DNA of 64,000 bases from Cryptomeria japonica (taxonomy: Eukaryota; Streptophyta; Pinopsida; Cupressales; Cupressaceae), in assembly GCF_030272615.1 (NCBI RefSeq), contig NC_081411.1:836366136-836430135 (forward strand), given 5' to 3'. The position numbers and the translations under genes are program-made. The notes beneath the pieces are model-generated. The model was not told where the DNA came from and did not search any database. It saw only the letters and a program-made list of their open reading frames with translations. This document shows positions 1-11,282 of this stretch, piece by piece; within the stretch, counting starts at the first letter, position 1, and every line of letters begins with the position of its first letter.

Positions 1-207
1 AAGTGTTGGATGTCGGTGTCGGTGTCGGTGCCAATGGAACTCTGGATACTCCAATGCTAATGCCTACTGGTGAATGCCTCCTAGTGTTGGTGTATGCTAG
101 TGTATGCTTCCTTAAGAATCTTGTTGCCAAGTAACCATGTTTCCATGTTGAATATGATGTTGCCATCAATGACAACATATGAATCCAATGAGTGTCAATT
201 GATAGCA
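1..207 (-). repeat. RT1 3' LTR (partial)
   Basis: It aligns over its whole visible length with the right part of the LTR at 5113-6058 (around 5860-6058), including the shared stretch ending in GTGTCAATT. It ends just before the polypurine tract complement at 208. The remaining roughly 740 bp lie outside the window. Confidence 0.8.
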
Positions 208-218
208 ATCTCCCCTCT
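208..218 (-). promoter_or_regulatory. RT1 polypurine tract
   Basis: On the minus strand this is a purine run abutting the 3' LTR, the plus-strand DNA primer site in reverse transcription. A second pyrimidine/purine block followed by the near-palindrome TTTGGCAT..ATGCTAAA lies at about 353-380, as in the other elements here. Confidence 0.7.
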
Positions 219-420
219 TGGCATTGATGGCAACACTCATGTGAAAAATGGATTCCCCACCAGTTCAACCTAAAGTATGCTCTCCCTGAGAAATACACTC
301 CTTCCTGATATCCTTCCCATATTTTTTGTCTGATTTTTTTCATATTATATACACTACCCCTTTGGCATCAATGCTAAAGACTGGTGAAATATTTGAAAGA
401 ATTAATAAATACAAATTACT

Positions 421-3400
421 TTACCAGAGCTTGACCAATTCCAAAATTTCTGGGTAAGCCCTGTCTAGCAACTATAAATATGTATCCCAGCTGGTTCTGA
501 AGGTTTCAGATATGGATACAAGTCCAGTCAGTAAGTGTGGAAATGTTTCCTTCTCCTTGACTTCTTTCGGTGTGGGCTTAGCAATCATATCCATATATTC
601 CCTTTTATGTACACCAAGTGAATCCAATCTTGGACTCACCAATCCTCTAAGACTTCTTTCTCTTCGAATGATCTTGTCTCTTTCCTTTTCAAAAGAAAAA
701 ATTTGGTTCTCCAAGGACAAATTTTATCCATCAATAGATGTTGTTAGTGAGGTTAATCAATCAAAAGAATTTGCAATGTTTGCAACCTTATCATGTAACT
801 CCTTTAATCTTCTATCTATATTTGTTGTAAGAGTTTCTATGTTACAACAAACCCTATAGATATTTGTACACTGTTTCAAACAATTCTCAATAAGAATCAA
901 TTTTCTTTAAATTTTCTTCTTCTCTCTTTCAATAATTTGATCAAAAGTGGCTCTCTTAGCCATAGTAAATCTCTCAAGTGCCTGTTTGAAATTTTGTTGC
1001 AAAGATTGAAAGTTGTTAGATATATGCTTTGTTAATGCCTTAAGCTTGCCGGAAGGGCTTGATTCATTTTCAATCTTACAATTAGAAATTAGTCTATGCA
1101 AAACTATGATTGAGTGATCTATTATTCCTTTATCTATAGATCCCTCCTATATTAGTTTCTGAGTAGCCATCATCATCAACTCAGTGGGAGTCATCTCAGT
1201 GATTGATTTCTTCTCAACTTGAGAAGTGTCAATTCCCAAAGCCTTTGTTGGGGAATCAATATTAACTGTCGGTATAGTCTCACTTCCCTTTGCCTTATCC
1301 TCCTTAGCACTGATGGCTTTGCCACTTGGTGCAGTATCTATTACTATTAGTGGAGTATTATCCACAATATTGTCAGTATCTTGTACATTGCCTTGTTCAA
1401 AATTTTTGTCTGTCCGTGGTGTCTGTATACTTATAGTTATTGCCAGTTTATCCAAAATTGGAGCTCAACTATCCAAAATACCTTTCCCTTTAGATCTATC
1501 TAGGATGGTGGAATTTGTTTCTTTTACAAATTCTTCTTGGGAAGTGAGAACATTAGGATTCTTTTGGAATAATTTGGTCCAACCATCTTTGGTCTCATTT
1601 ACTACCTCATTTACCCTGCCCATCATTAGGCTTATTTGTTGGGGTTTACTACTAAAAATTGTTCTGGTAGCAACATCTATGCATCTTTTCATTTCTTCAT
1701 TATTTATTTAACCACACATACCAAAAAGTTCCACTTCCTTAATTTCTCTATCCCTCTTGATTGCATCAAGTCTTCTAGCATCTAATTTATTGTACAATGA
1801 TAGAGGAATTTCCTTCAAAAATTCTAATAAGGATTTCTTATATATATCTATATGTAATTAAATTACCTCTTCAATCTCATTCTGCTCATTATCCTCTAAA
1901 TCTTCATAATAAATGGATACATTTTTCAAAACTCCATCCTTGGTTATTTCATCAATCAATTCAGCATAGGTCATTGTAGCCTTACTAGATTTAGTATCAT
2001 CATAATTCTTCTTCTTCTTCTTGTGGGTTACCGGAGTGGGTATGATTGGTTTCCTTGCCGGAGGTGGGGTTGTTGTAGGTTTTGTTACTTTTCTCACAAG
2101 CTTCCTCCTTGGCTCCACCTTCTTCTCTTCTACCGAAGGCTAGTCAAATTTCTTTCTTTGTACCCTTTTGAATGCTAGAGGTTCATTATCCTCTAGATCA
2201 GAGTCAAAAGAGACAAAAGAAATGAAAGTTTTAGGCCTCTTTGCCTCAAGATCACTAACCATTGCCAGTTTGGATCCAAAACCTAGTTGAGTGTCTATCT
2301 TATGAATTACATCCTGTATATATGCAAACATCTTATCTATTTTCTTCTCTCTTCTTTTCTTGTCAAAGACAATTTTGACTTCAAGATCCTTTTCTTCAAT
2401 AGTACCAAAGTGTTTGGTTTTATCATCCAATGGAGCTTCAAGAAGCATTTTTGAATAGATTTCAAAAATGTTATCATCCACTTCATATCCAAGCTCAGTG
2501 ACCCATATGATCCTAGGTTTTACTAGCTCCATAAGAGTTTCACCAGTTTTCACCATAAAATAGATATCAGTGGAGTACTTCTCCACAATGTGCTTTGATA
2601 TTCTTTCCCTCTATCTCATGTTTTCTTGAAATGTTTTGAAATAACCCCAAAGATTTTCATCTCTGCCGGTACCAAGACTGGTGATTTCTTCCTTGATTTT
2701 CATACCTACCTGTATGTCATGTGCCCAAATATTCTTCCCTAGACTGGGTAGCTCATTCATGAAGTAAAGCATTAAACAAACAATGAGATTTCCAAACCTA
2801 AAAGTTCCTTTCTTAACACTCTTAATCTTTATAAGATTTATCATTAACTCACTTCTCAGCCATTCACATAAATCACACTTCTCATTGTTCTTTAACATCT
2901 GATAAGAAGCATGGATGTAGGAACTACCAACAGATTTCAGTTGACTTGATTGAGTTACCTTATAGTCGATTATCATGCTGACAAATTTCACATCTAAGTC
3001 CTTGATTGTGCTGATCCTCATAGATCTTCCATCATGGGTTGCGCCGGTGAGCTTTTCAACTACAATGGTGGAAATTTTCTTGCCAGGTTCTTGTCTGACT
3101 TTGGGTAAGTTGGTGACTACTTGAATTGCTTCCTTTTTATCATGTAGGGCCTATCTAGCTAGATGAACTAATTGTGAACCCTGCTCAAAACATATCTGAT
3201 TACCTCATCTTTGAATTTCAGTATGTACAAAATACCGGTTAACCCTAGATTCTTGATGATCTTATATTCTGGCTTGATTGTTTCAGAGTCTCCTATTATC
3301 ATAGATTGAGACATGCCCTTAATCTCTTTTGTACCTAGATCCTACAAGGTGCAATGAATATATGCCCTTACATCTTCAACATACATCACGTTGTCAAGAA

Positions 3401-3537
3401 CCCTAGAGAATGCTCCCGCAAAATCTTTTTTCTTAGCTATCTGGGGAACTTCCTTGAAAAATGGGTCTCAACCTATCCTTAACTTCAACAATGGTGGGAT
3501 TTGTAATGAAAGTAGGATTAGATGACCTGGATGCCAT
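421..3537 (-). pseudogene. RT1 ORF2: conserved protein of unknown function in pol-less elements (broken)
   Basis: The reading runs from an ATG at 3537 (MASRSSNP...) to a TAA at 421, about 1040 codons with several stops and frameshifts. An N-terminal stretch (about 3460-3340) with the pattern AF..VLD.V..VEDVR matches the N-terminus of RT9 ORF2 (SAFSLISDRVLLVEDVR). A central core (2611-3021) with CDLCEWL...FRFGNLIVCL...LGK.IW matches RT9 and RT2. A further block (2140-2586, LGYEVDD..) matches RT9 (MGYEIDYD). The C-terminal part (472-720) is charged and likely helical and is nearly identical to RT2. No catalytic motif of a retroelement enzyme is seen. The function is unknown; the repeated presence in separate families suggests it once mattered to the element. 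Confidence 0.65.
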
Positions 3538-3869
3538 TTTGAAGAAATACCTAAAAAATGATCATTGGTGTGAAGATTTGATTGCTTCTTTGATTATTGC
3601 TGGAAATCCTTTCAAAATGCCTTTGCTCACTCTTAACTGCCTGAAATTAGCCTTTTCTTTTCTCTGGATTCATTGAATGTTGGGTGAGTGAAAATGAATT
3701 CACTTTCTCATTTTATCAGCAAGTAAACTCTAATCCTTCATTATCATAAATGCTTCATGATGTACCCTACCGCATGCTAGTTTCACAGCCTTATGCCAGG
3801 TAAACCTTCATCAATGATTAAGACAACTCTCCAGATCTCTTCTAGATCTCCTCTGGGGAATATGAAATA

Positions 3870-5045
3870 TTTTCAATAGATTTTCCAATGCCTAAGGAGT
3901 ATGCCTTAGTTATAGGTGGAATTTCCTGTCGATGCAGGAATGCTCTATTCTACTAGTGGAGTTACCAGTGTAGATCCATCTCCACTTGGTTCTTCAAAAT
4001 TTCTAACCTATTTCTTGGTGTGATCTGGTTGAATTTCATCTACCTTCTACTTTCCTTTCTCATTTTCTTTATCATTGCTATCTAGTTGAGTCTTTCTTCT
4101 ACAGTACTTAGCAATATGACCTATTTTGTTGCATGCATAACATGTAACATTGTTCTTTTCAATTTCTTTAACATATCGAGTGTCATTCCTTGACCTACAT
4201 TGATTATCCAAATGACCAAACTTTCCAATGACATTTGAAATTCATTTTGCAATCTTTTTCTCTTTGACCATATTTCTTGTAATTTGTGCATTGACCAGGA
4301 ACAAAATTGTAGTTTTGATTTTCTCTATTTCTACATTGTTTAGCCATATGCCCAAATTTATTAAAAACAAAGAATCTACCAATGAATTTATAAACATTAT
4401 GTTGCCTTATCGGTTTCCTCTGGTCTGATGAGTTCTGTATACTAGTTGTTTGATCTTCATTTGCAGTACCGGAGCTTTCACCTTGTACAAATCCAAGTCC
4501 TCTAGAATCATCATTCTGCCTTTATCTTTGCAATAAGTCATCCAACTATGCATCACTAATCTTGAATTTTTCTTTATACTCACTTGTAGTAGTTAGATCA
4601 TCTCTCAAAGTAGTTATTTGTCTTTCAAGTTCTTGTTCATTGTTTTGGGAGTGTGGCAAATCAATTCTCAACATATTATTCTCACGAGTCAATCTGCCAC
4701 ATTCATCAAATTTGTTCTTCAGAGATATAACAAGATTATCTTCTTCTTCTTTCTGTCCTCAATATCTTTTGATAACCTCATAGTCAGGTCTCGCATTTCA
4801 TTCTTCATGAGCATGTTTTCTTGCCTTAGTTTCTGACATTGTTCCTTACGTACATTTTTCTCCTCATCATCCGGGTTTTGCAAAAGTTCCTTTCTCTTAG
4901 CTTGAACTGATGATAACCTTTCATGTAGAGTAAGAATGAATTCATTAGCATAATACAATTCATCTTGTAGTTTTAAATTCTTCATCCTTTCAACATCATA
5001 ATCCTCAAGAGCCATCTCAAGTTGCTTCTCCAGAGCCATGTTCAA
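3870..5045 (-). pseudogene. RT1 ORF1: coiled-coil, multi-zinc-knuckle gag-like protein (broken)
   Basis: The first usable ATG is at 5045 (MNMALEKQ); the RT4 copy starts earlier, at a codon that appears lost here. Residues 1-105 are a charged heptad-like coiled coil (LQDELYYANEFILTL...). After a linker come four CCHC knuckle remnants: FFVFNKFGHMAKQC (about 4340, first two Cys lost), CTNYKKYGQREKDC (about 4270, Cys and His lost), one frameshifted near 4200, and the intact CYACNKIGHIAKYC (about 4108-4150). The RT4 copy keeps the missing residues. The role is presumably RNA packaging, as for Gag nucleocapsid, but there is no recognisable copia gag N-terminal domain. The downstream end near 3870 is approximate. 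Confidence 0.7.
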
Positions 5046-5098
5046 TGTTTTTAGTTCAGGATCTTCCTCAAGCTATTAAACTTCTTCTGAGGAACTAG

Positions 5099-5110
5099 GC
5101 TCTGATACCA
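5099..5110 (-). promoter_or_regulatory. RT1 primer binding site (initiator tRNA-Met)
   Basis: On the minus strand this reads TGGTATCAGAGC, the complement of the 3' end of plant initiator tRNA-Met, two bases from the LTR end. It fixes the element's orientation and 5' end. Confidence 0.9.
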
Positions 5111-5112
5111 AT

Positions 5113-6058
5113 TTTTGGGATCCAAGAACACTGAGAGGGGGGGTTGACTCAGTGTTCTACCAGCAAGATATGATTTTACCCTTTTATAACATAAACATAT
5201 AAACCGGTAAATGAAGAAACATATTACTTGAAGCAAATAAACCATCCACATAAATGAACACCATAACACACATAATTTATACCTGGAAAAACTCAAAGAG
5301 GAATAACCATGGTGGGATTTGTGGCCCACAATATTAGTTCACTAGCCATATGAAAGGATATTACATAAAATGGGGACTTGCACATGCAGGAAGGCACACT
5401 GCCTAGAGCACACTGCTCACCACAAAAAGAGTCTCACTAACTACAAGCTTCTGCTGAAATGAAACAGTAATAATGAACTCACAAAATGTATCTGCTATGC
5501 CAAAAAGAGTTCCAGTTATAGTTCTGCTATGTCCTGGTTTATAAACCCTGAACACTTTTACCAATATCTTTTCTCCTCCAAGAATGCTTTCCAAACTATC
5601 TACAAATCATTGCATGATATAACATTCTCATACAAATGATCTATACATATTCTTTGCATCATACAATTCTTGTATAATTCTCTTATGTTACTTTCTTCCA
5701 AAATGACCTAGCAAACTGACCTATATACCCTTAAAAATAATATGCCTTATGTCATCTTACAATGTATTACAAAATATATACAATGTCGACTTTATACGAT
5801 AATTAAAAAATGATTTTACAAATAAAAATTCCTTCGGGTCCAAGCCTGATGTCGGCTTTACTGAAGTGATGGATGTTGGTGCCAGTTTAACATTGGATAC
5901 TCCAATGCTAGTGTCTACTAGTGAATGCCTCCTAGTGTCGGTTTATGCCAATGTATGCTTCCTTATGAATCTGGTTGCCAAGTAACCATGTTGCCATGTT
6001 GATTTTGATGTTGCCATCAATGACAACATATGAATCCAATGAGTGTCAATTGCAAAAA
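5113..6058 (-). repeat. LTR shared by RT1 (5' LTR) and RT2 (3' LTR)
   Basis: The 946-bp LTR lies between the RT1 PBS (left) and a second polypurine tract (right, 6059-6070), so it closes two elements. It begins TTTTGGGATCC (ancestral TG altered) and is related to the RT4 LTRs. It carries a TATA-like TTTATAAA on the minus strand near 5540, the conserved GTTTTTCC / GGAAAAAC block near 5290, and the terminal stem-loop at 5125-5158. Confidence 0.8.
5125..5158 (-). other. U5 stem-loop with C-rich loop (perfect 10-bp stem)
   Basis: The arms AGAACACTGA (5125-5134) and TCAGTGTTCT (5149-5158) are perfectly complementary around a G-rich (RNA sense: C-rich) 14-base loop. It lies about 12 bases inside the LTR 3' end. 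Equivalent stem-loops with different but self-complementary stems occur in the other LTR families in this window. Confidence 0.7.
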
Positions 6059-6070
6059 ATCTCCCCCTTT
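6059..6070 (-). promoter_or_regulatory. RT2 polypurine tract
   Basis: ATCTCCCCCTTT on the plus strand is the complement of AAAGGGGGAGAT, directly next to the 3' LTR. A second tract with a perfect hairpin follows at 6205-6229. Confidence 0.8.
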
Positions 6071-6204
6071 GGCATTGATGGCAACACTCATGTGAAAAAT
6101 GGATTTCCTATCGGTTCAACTTGAAGTATGCTCTCCCTAAGCAATACACTCCTTCCTGATATCTTTCCCATATTTTCTATCTGATTTTTTTCACATTATA
6201 TACA

Positions 6205-6229
6205 CTCCCCCTTTGGCATCAATGCCAAA
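6205..6229 (-). promoter_or_regulatory. Second polypurine tract with perfect 8-bp hairpin
   Basis: CTCCCCC (6205-6211) is followed by TTTGGCAT (6212-6219), a 2-base loop and ATGCCAAA (6222-6229). The same module recurs with 0-1 mismatches at about 360, 21470 and 38991, and a looser version lies at 38811. In RNA sense the hairpin immediately precedes the purine run. Confidence 0.5.
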
Positions 6230-8494
6230 TACTGGTGAAAGAATTGAAAGAATTAATAAATATAGATTACTTTACCGGAGCTTGACCAATTTCAAAATTT
6301 CTAGGTAAGCCTTGTCTAGCAACTGTAAATATGTATCCCAGCTGGTTCTGAAGGTTTCAGATATGGATACGAGTCCACTCAGTAAGTGGGCAAATGTTTC
6401 CTTCTCCTTGACTTTTTCCGATGTGGGCTTAGCAATCATATCCATACATTCCCCTTTATGTACACCGAGTGAATCCAATCTTGGACTCACCAATCCTCTA
6501 AGACTTCTTGCTCTTTGAATGATCTTGTCTCTTTCCTTTTCAAAAGAAAAAGTTTGGTTCTCCAAGGACAAAATTTATCCATCAAAATAATTTGCAAATT
6601 TTGCAACCTTATCATCTAACTCCTTTAATCTGCTATCTACATTTTTAGTACGAGTTTCTATGTTATAGCAGACCTTGTAGATAATTGTACTCTGTTTCAA
6701 ACAATTCTTAATAAGAATCAATATTCCTTCAATTTTCTTCTTCTCTGTTTCAATAATTTGGTCAAAAGTGGTTCTCTTAGCCACAGTAAATCTCTCAAGT
6801 GCCTATTGGTCTGAAATTTGCTGCAAAGATTGAAAGTTGTTAGATATATGCTATGTTAATACCTTAAGCTTGCCGGAAGGGCTTGCTTCATTTTCAATCT
6901 TACAATCAGGAATTAGTCTATGCAAAACTGTGATTGAGTAATCTTTTATTCCTTTATCTGTTGATCCCTCCTTTATTAGTTTCTGAGTAGCCCTCATCAT
7001 AAAATCAGTGGGACTCATCTCAGTGATTGATTTCTTCTCAACTTGAGAAGTGTCAATTGGGAAAACCTTTGTCGGGGAATCAATATTAACTATCAATATA
7101 GTCTCAGTTCCCTGTGCCTTGTCATTCTTAGCACTGGTGGCTTCACCACTTGGTGCAATATCTATTACTATCAATGGAGTATTATCCATAATATTGTCAG
7201 TACCCTATATATTGCCTTGTTCAAAAGTTGTTTCTGCCGGTATTGACTATACACTCTCCTTTACTAGTGGTGGTGTCTGTATACTTATAGTTATTGTTGT
7301 TTTATCCAAAATACCTTTCCCTTTATATCTATTTGGGATGGTGGAAGTTTTTTCTTTTACAAATGCTTCTTGGGAGGTGAGAAAGTCATGATTCTTTTGG
7401 AAGAATTTGGTCCAACCATCTTTGCCTCAACAATCTCCTTCACCTTCCAAAACATATTCACAAAGTCTTCTTTTTGCCTTTGCAAGAATAAGAGTTCATA
7501 TTAAATAGAATTAATTCTATTCCTTTGCTCACCATCCTTATCAATAAAATCAAAATATTTTCTTAAAGCACTCAAATCTTCAATAGCGTCAATTTTTCTT
7601 TTGTGCTTCACTGCAGCTATTGAGCAAGAGATACATTATCTATAGACTCTTCTAGCATTGTGGATACAGTTCCTTAATTCCTCAATACATGTTGATAAAA
7701 CCTTTTGCACATCCACATTCATTCAGTAGATTCTAAATATCAAAACCTTTTTCTTTAGATATTCTACCCTCAATAGATTGCTCAAAGAACTTCTCCTTCA
7801 TAACTTCATTTAGGGATTCTAGAAGCAAATTACTGATATCTTCAATGCTCATTCTATTCCGAATCAAATGATTCAAAATAATACTTTCAATTCTATCCAA
7901 CTCAACTGAAGTCAGCCACATCACACCAATTTTCTTGATACTATCCATACTGTCAACTAATTATACCAAATTAGATTCATCATTTGATTTTCCAGCTTCC
8001 TACTTTGCTACTGTGGAATCTCCTCTAGCTATAGGAGACTTAGGATCTTCAATCACAACAATATCTTCTACCTTTATTTTCTTTGACTTTGAAATACTAA
8101 CAAGAACAAACTATCTTATTTTCTTCTTTCCGAAGGAAGAACCTCCTGAACTGAAAACAAAGGATACCAGACCAACACTCCATATGTCTAGAAAAGATTT
8201 GAAATAAGCATCGCAAACTTCCTCTTTATTATCTAGACTATTCAAATACCTAAACATCTCCCTTACAATCAAAACACTAGATTCCCATATAATATTATCT
8301 TTTTTTGAAAGGTACCCCAAACAATACATAGCCAAACTCACAAGCAATGAACCAAAATAGAAAGAATAATTCTTCTCTTTTGTCATCTTAACATTCTCCA
8401 ACAACAATACTCTCAACAATTCACACAAGTAGAATGATTTTTTTTCCATTACAAGCATATGTACCATATATGCTACAATTGTCGAGGTAACACC

Positions 8495-9466
8495 TGTTGG
8501 CGATTGACACTAATCTGACAACTTTCAGTAGTTTCTTATTGGTCTAGGGTTTTTATTGATGGAAAATATTCTTGGTATTTCGATTTGGTGATCATGATTC
8601 ATTGTATCTTGAAGCAGGAGTTAACCAGTAGAACACTAACTGGTAAAATAGGGCTATCTCAGTAATGTTTTGGTTCAAAATGATTTTTGATGATTACGGT
8701 GTTTTTGGTGATTAATTTTGTAATCTTGGTGAATGAGAAGATCCTTAGGAAGTGCGTGATTATAATATTCTGGTCTGATGCTATGTTTTGTTCAATATTG
8801 AAGTCGACATGTGACTACACATCACACTTCCTGAAGCCGACTTGAAGGAGATTACTTTTATGTTAAGATCCGATATATAAGATTGATTTGGTGATTTATT
8901 TTTGGTGTAATACTAGCGTGGTGATCCATTTTTGAGCGATTGAGCACAATTTCACTTGCGCATTTGGTTTACAGATAATCTAGTAGCTGATGGAGATAGA
9001 AATATAATATTTGTAGAGCGAGTACAGTCAGAGATCTATTGCTTCACCGAAACTCATTCTTGCATTGTCAGATGCTATCTCAGATTATTTTATAATATTT
9101 TCTCATTGTAATCAAATTGTAAGTCAGTGAAACTTCCCTGAAGTTTGTAGCCTTACGGGCATATATCTTTTGAGAAGTGACCTCTAGGCAGTGTTCCTGA
9201 ATGCAAGTGCATTCCCCATCTATGTAACATTAATGTACTCCTGGCCATAGTATATGAATATTGTGGGTTCCAGCCCCACCGTGGTTTTTCCTTTTCTGGG
9301 TTTCCGCATAAAAATTCTGGTGTTGTGGATTTGTGGTTTATCAATTGCATGTTTATGTTCTTTTCTTTTATGCATTTCTAACTAGTGGATAAAGAATAAG
9401 TTTGTAGATTTTATTTCCAATAGATCACTGATTCACCCCCCCTCATAGTGATCTCTGATTCTAACA
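8495..9466 (+). mobile_element. S1: solo LTR with 5-bp target duplication
   Basis: The 972-bp LTR starts TGTTGG and ends TCTAACA, flanked by ACACC on both sides (8490-8494 and 9467-9471). It has a TATA-like ATATATAA near 8872, the GTGGTTTTTCC block near 9280 and a terminal stem-loop AGATCACT/AGTGATCT (9422-9454). It lies opposite to its host element RT2 and splits ORF2. The internal region was presumably lost by LTR-LTR recombination. Confidence 0.85.
9422..9454 (+). other. U5 stem-loop of S1
   Basis: The 8-bp arms AGATCACT (9422-9429) and AGTGATCT (9447-9454) enclose a GATTCACCCCCC-type loop, 12 bases from the LTR end. The stem sequence differs wholly in its outer part from those of RT1, RT4 and RT5 but still pairs. 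Confidence 0.65.
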
Positions 9467-10053
9467 ACACCTTTCCCATTCCTAAAATATATTTTATAAG
9501 AGATGTTGTTGGAAACATACCTAACCACAAATTTGATGATTGTGTTAATGATCAATGCTCATTGATCACCCTTCATGTCAGCTAGGGATTTAACTTCTCT
9601 ATTCAAAATTGACTTCTTTGTTGGAACATCTCCACTGTTGCACAAACCGGTGGTCATAGAGATAACCTAGATGCATTATCAAACCAAGGGAATTTTGTCC
9701 ATAGATTCAAACCTTTGCTTTCCAATCCTTTGACCCTCTGAAATTCAACATCACTCAGACCGGATTCAACATCTTTACTTTTATCTAGGTTAATTTCATC
9801 TAGGAACACCTTTTCCAAAACCTAAAATTCCTTGCTACTAGATTCTTCGATGATCATTTTTCCTTCCATGATTGCTTACATTACTCTCTTGTTCTATTTC
9901 TCCTCTATTATTCGCAATATTCTTAAGCATAAATAATTGATAATGAAAGAATGAATTCAAAAAGATGATATTTATCTTGCCCAAAACATTTCCCTTAGGG
10001 TTTTTCTACCAAGAACTATCTTATCAATGATGTTAACAAAATACCTTTAATTA

Positions 10054-11212
10054 CTAGATAGCCTTTAAATCATAATCATGCCGGATCAATGACATGATCC
10101 ACTCAAATAGGGGAGGAAAAAATATTTTTCTTTCAAAAGAGAACTCCCCCTGGCCCAAAGCACTATACTTAGTTACTAGAGGAAGAGGTGCCTGCACTAG
10201 ATTCTGGTACATTAGGCTCGCTTGCTTTGTTCTCACTCTTCTTTCTCTTGACCAAATTTTCTTTCTTCTTTGATTCATCATTCTTCATCACACTCTTCTT
10301 AGCAACCACATTTCCATTTCTACATTGATTAGCATAATGTCTGGACTGCTTGCACTTAAAACAATTGATTTCCTTCCTTTCAGATCTTACTAGATGTGAT
10401 ATATATCTACATTAATTATCCTTATGTCCATAACCATTGTAGGTATAACAATATCCATAAAAATTATAATTCATCTTGTTTTCTTCAATTAGATTATAAT
10501 TCTGACTCACAATATGGTTTCTACAATAATTTTCTTTATAACCAAACCTCTTGCAACTATAACACTGAATGCTTCTACAAGTTTACTTCCTTGTGTCCAA
10601 ATTTATTGCATTAAAAAAATAACCATTAAAAGATGGGTACCTTTGTGCATTAGGTTGTCTAATTGATGGTCTTCTTGCATTAAAATTATGATTCTAGGAT
10701 TTTCTCTCATCTTCTGACCTCTTCTCCACTTTAGCTTTGACTTCTTTGTTTTTCTCTTTATCATTTTGATTAGAATACACACCGGGTTGAAAACCAAGTC
10801 TGGTCTTGTCCAAATGATCTTGATGCATGCTAATCAAATCTTCTAGGAGCTTACTATAGTCAAGGACCTTATTTTTTGCCTTCAGATTCTTTACTTCTTG
10901 CTCTAGATTTTCACATTCTTCAAACTTTTGCTTGATTATTTCTTTCAGGGATTGTTCTATCTTGTCTTTCTCCTCAATTTTCTGCATCAAATCATTATTA
11001 GTCGCATTCACCCACTTCAACTAATTGTTAACCTCCTTATTCCTTAGTTTGAATTTTTAGATATGCTCTCTTATCTTCTGCACACATTCATTTGCTACCA
11101 TCGCATTATCTTTCAATTCCTCATTCTATGATTGAACACTTTCCAAATCTTCAAGATCTATCTTCAAGTCTTCATCCAGCTAAAAATCTCCACTCATGCA
11201 TATAGGTGCCAT
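10054..11212 (-). pseudogene. RT2 ORF1: coiled-coil, four-zinc-knuckle protein (broken)
   Basis: The ATG at 11212 (MAPICMSGD...) follows the PBS by about 60 bases; the same start is seen in RT8. The N-terminal part (10694-11020) is a lysine/glutamate-rich coiled coil (IEEKDKIEQSLKEI). Four knuckles follow in order: QCNKFGHKE... (about 10610), CYSCKRFGYKENYC (about 10560, His replaced), CYTYNGYGHKDN.C (about 10440, stop), and the intact CFKCKQSRHYANQC (about 10340). Between ORF1 and ORF2 lies a G-rich CCAGGGGGAG (minus, about 10145), also present in RT8. The likely role is RNA binding; no protease or pol follows. Confidence 0.65.
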
Positions 11213-11268
11213 GATTCAACCAACATGGATCTCCCTCAAGCAGTTAAGCTTCCAAGCAAGGGACCAAA

Positions 11269-11280
11269 GCTCTGATACCA
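11269..11280 (-). promoter_or_regulatory. RT2 primer binding site
   Basis: It reads TGGTATCAGAGC on the minus strand, two bases from the LTR at 11283. Confidence 0.9.
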
Positions 11281-11282
11281 AT

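Larger units (their letters stand above)
1..6058 (-). mobile_element. RT1: pol-less LTR retrotransposon, 3' LTR cut by window edge
   Basis: Read on the minus strand the order is 5' LTR (5113-6058), PBS (5099-5110), ORF1 with coiled coil and zinc knuckles, ORF2 of about 1040 codons, polypurine tract (minus complement of 208-218) and 3' LTR (1-207, continuing left of the window). No protease, integrase, reverse transcriptase or RNase H motif is visible anywhere in the internal region. The 5' LTR is also the 3' LTR of RT2, so the two elements sit in tandem. Organisation fits a non-autonomous LTR element; the copia-type PBS and terminal TGTTGG suggest it relies on a Ty1/copia helper (inference). 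Confidence 0.75.
6272..9869 (-). pseudogene. RT2 ORF2: conserved protein of unknown function (broken, interrupted by S1)
   Basis: The reading starts at an ATG at 9869 (MEGKMIIEESSS...), homologous to the RT8 ORF2 start at 55945 (MESKIIVEESS), and ends at a TAA at 6272. Excluding the 977 bp of S1 plus its target duplication, it is about 870 codons. The core at 8111-8467 (FYLCELLR..L..N....FYFGSLLVSL...IIWES) matches RT1 and RT9 ORF2. The C-terminal section (6272-6571) is almost the same as RT1 (SISETFRTSWDTYLQLL). Nucleotide similarity to RT1 stops near 7424, but protein-level similarity continues (VKEIVE.KDGWTK against VNEVVNETKDGWTK). It has several stops and frameshifts. No function can be assigned. 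Confidence 0.6.

Noticed and set aside
5099-5110. tRNA gene fragments at the GCTCTGATACCA sites
   Set aside because: Only the 12-base primer complement is present, always next to an LTR; no cloverleaf surrounds it.
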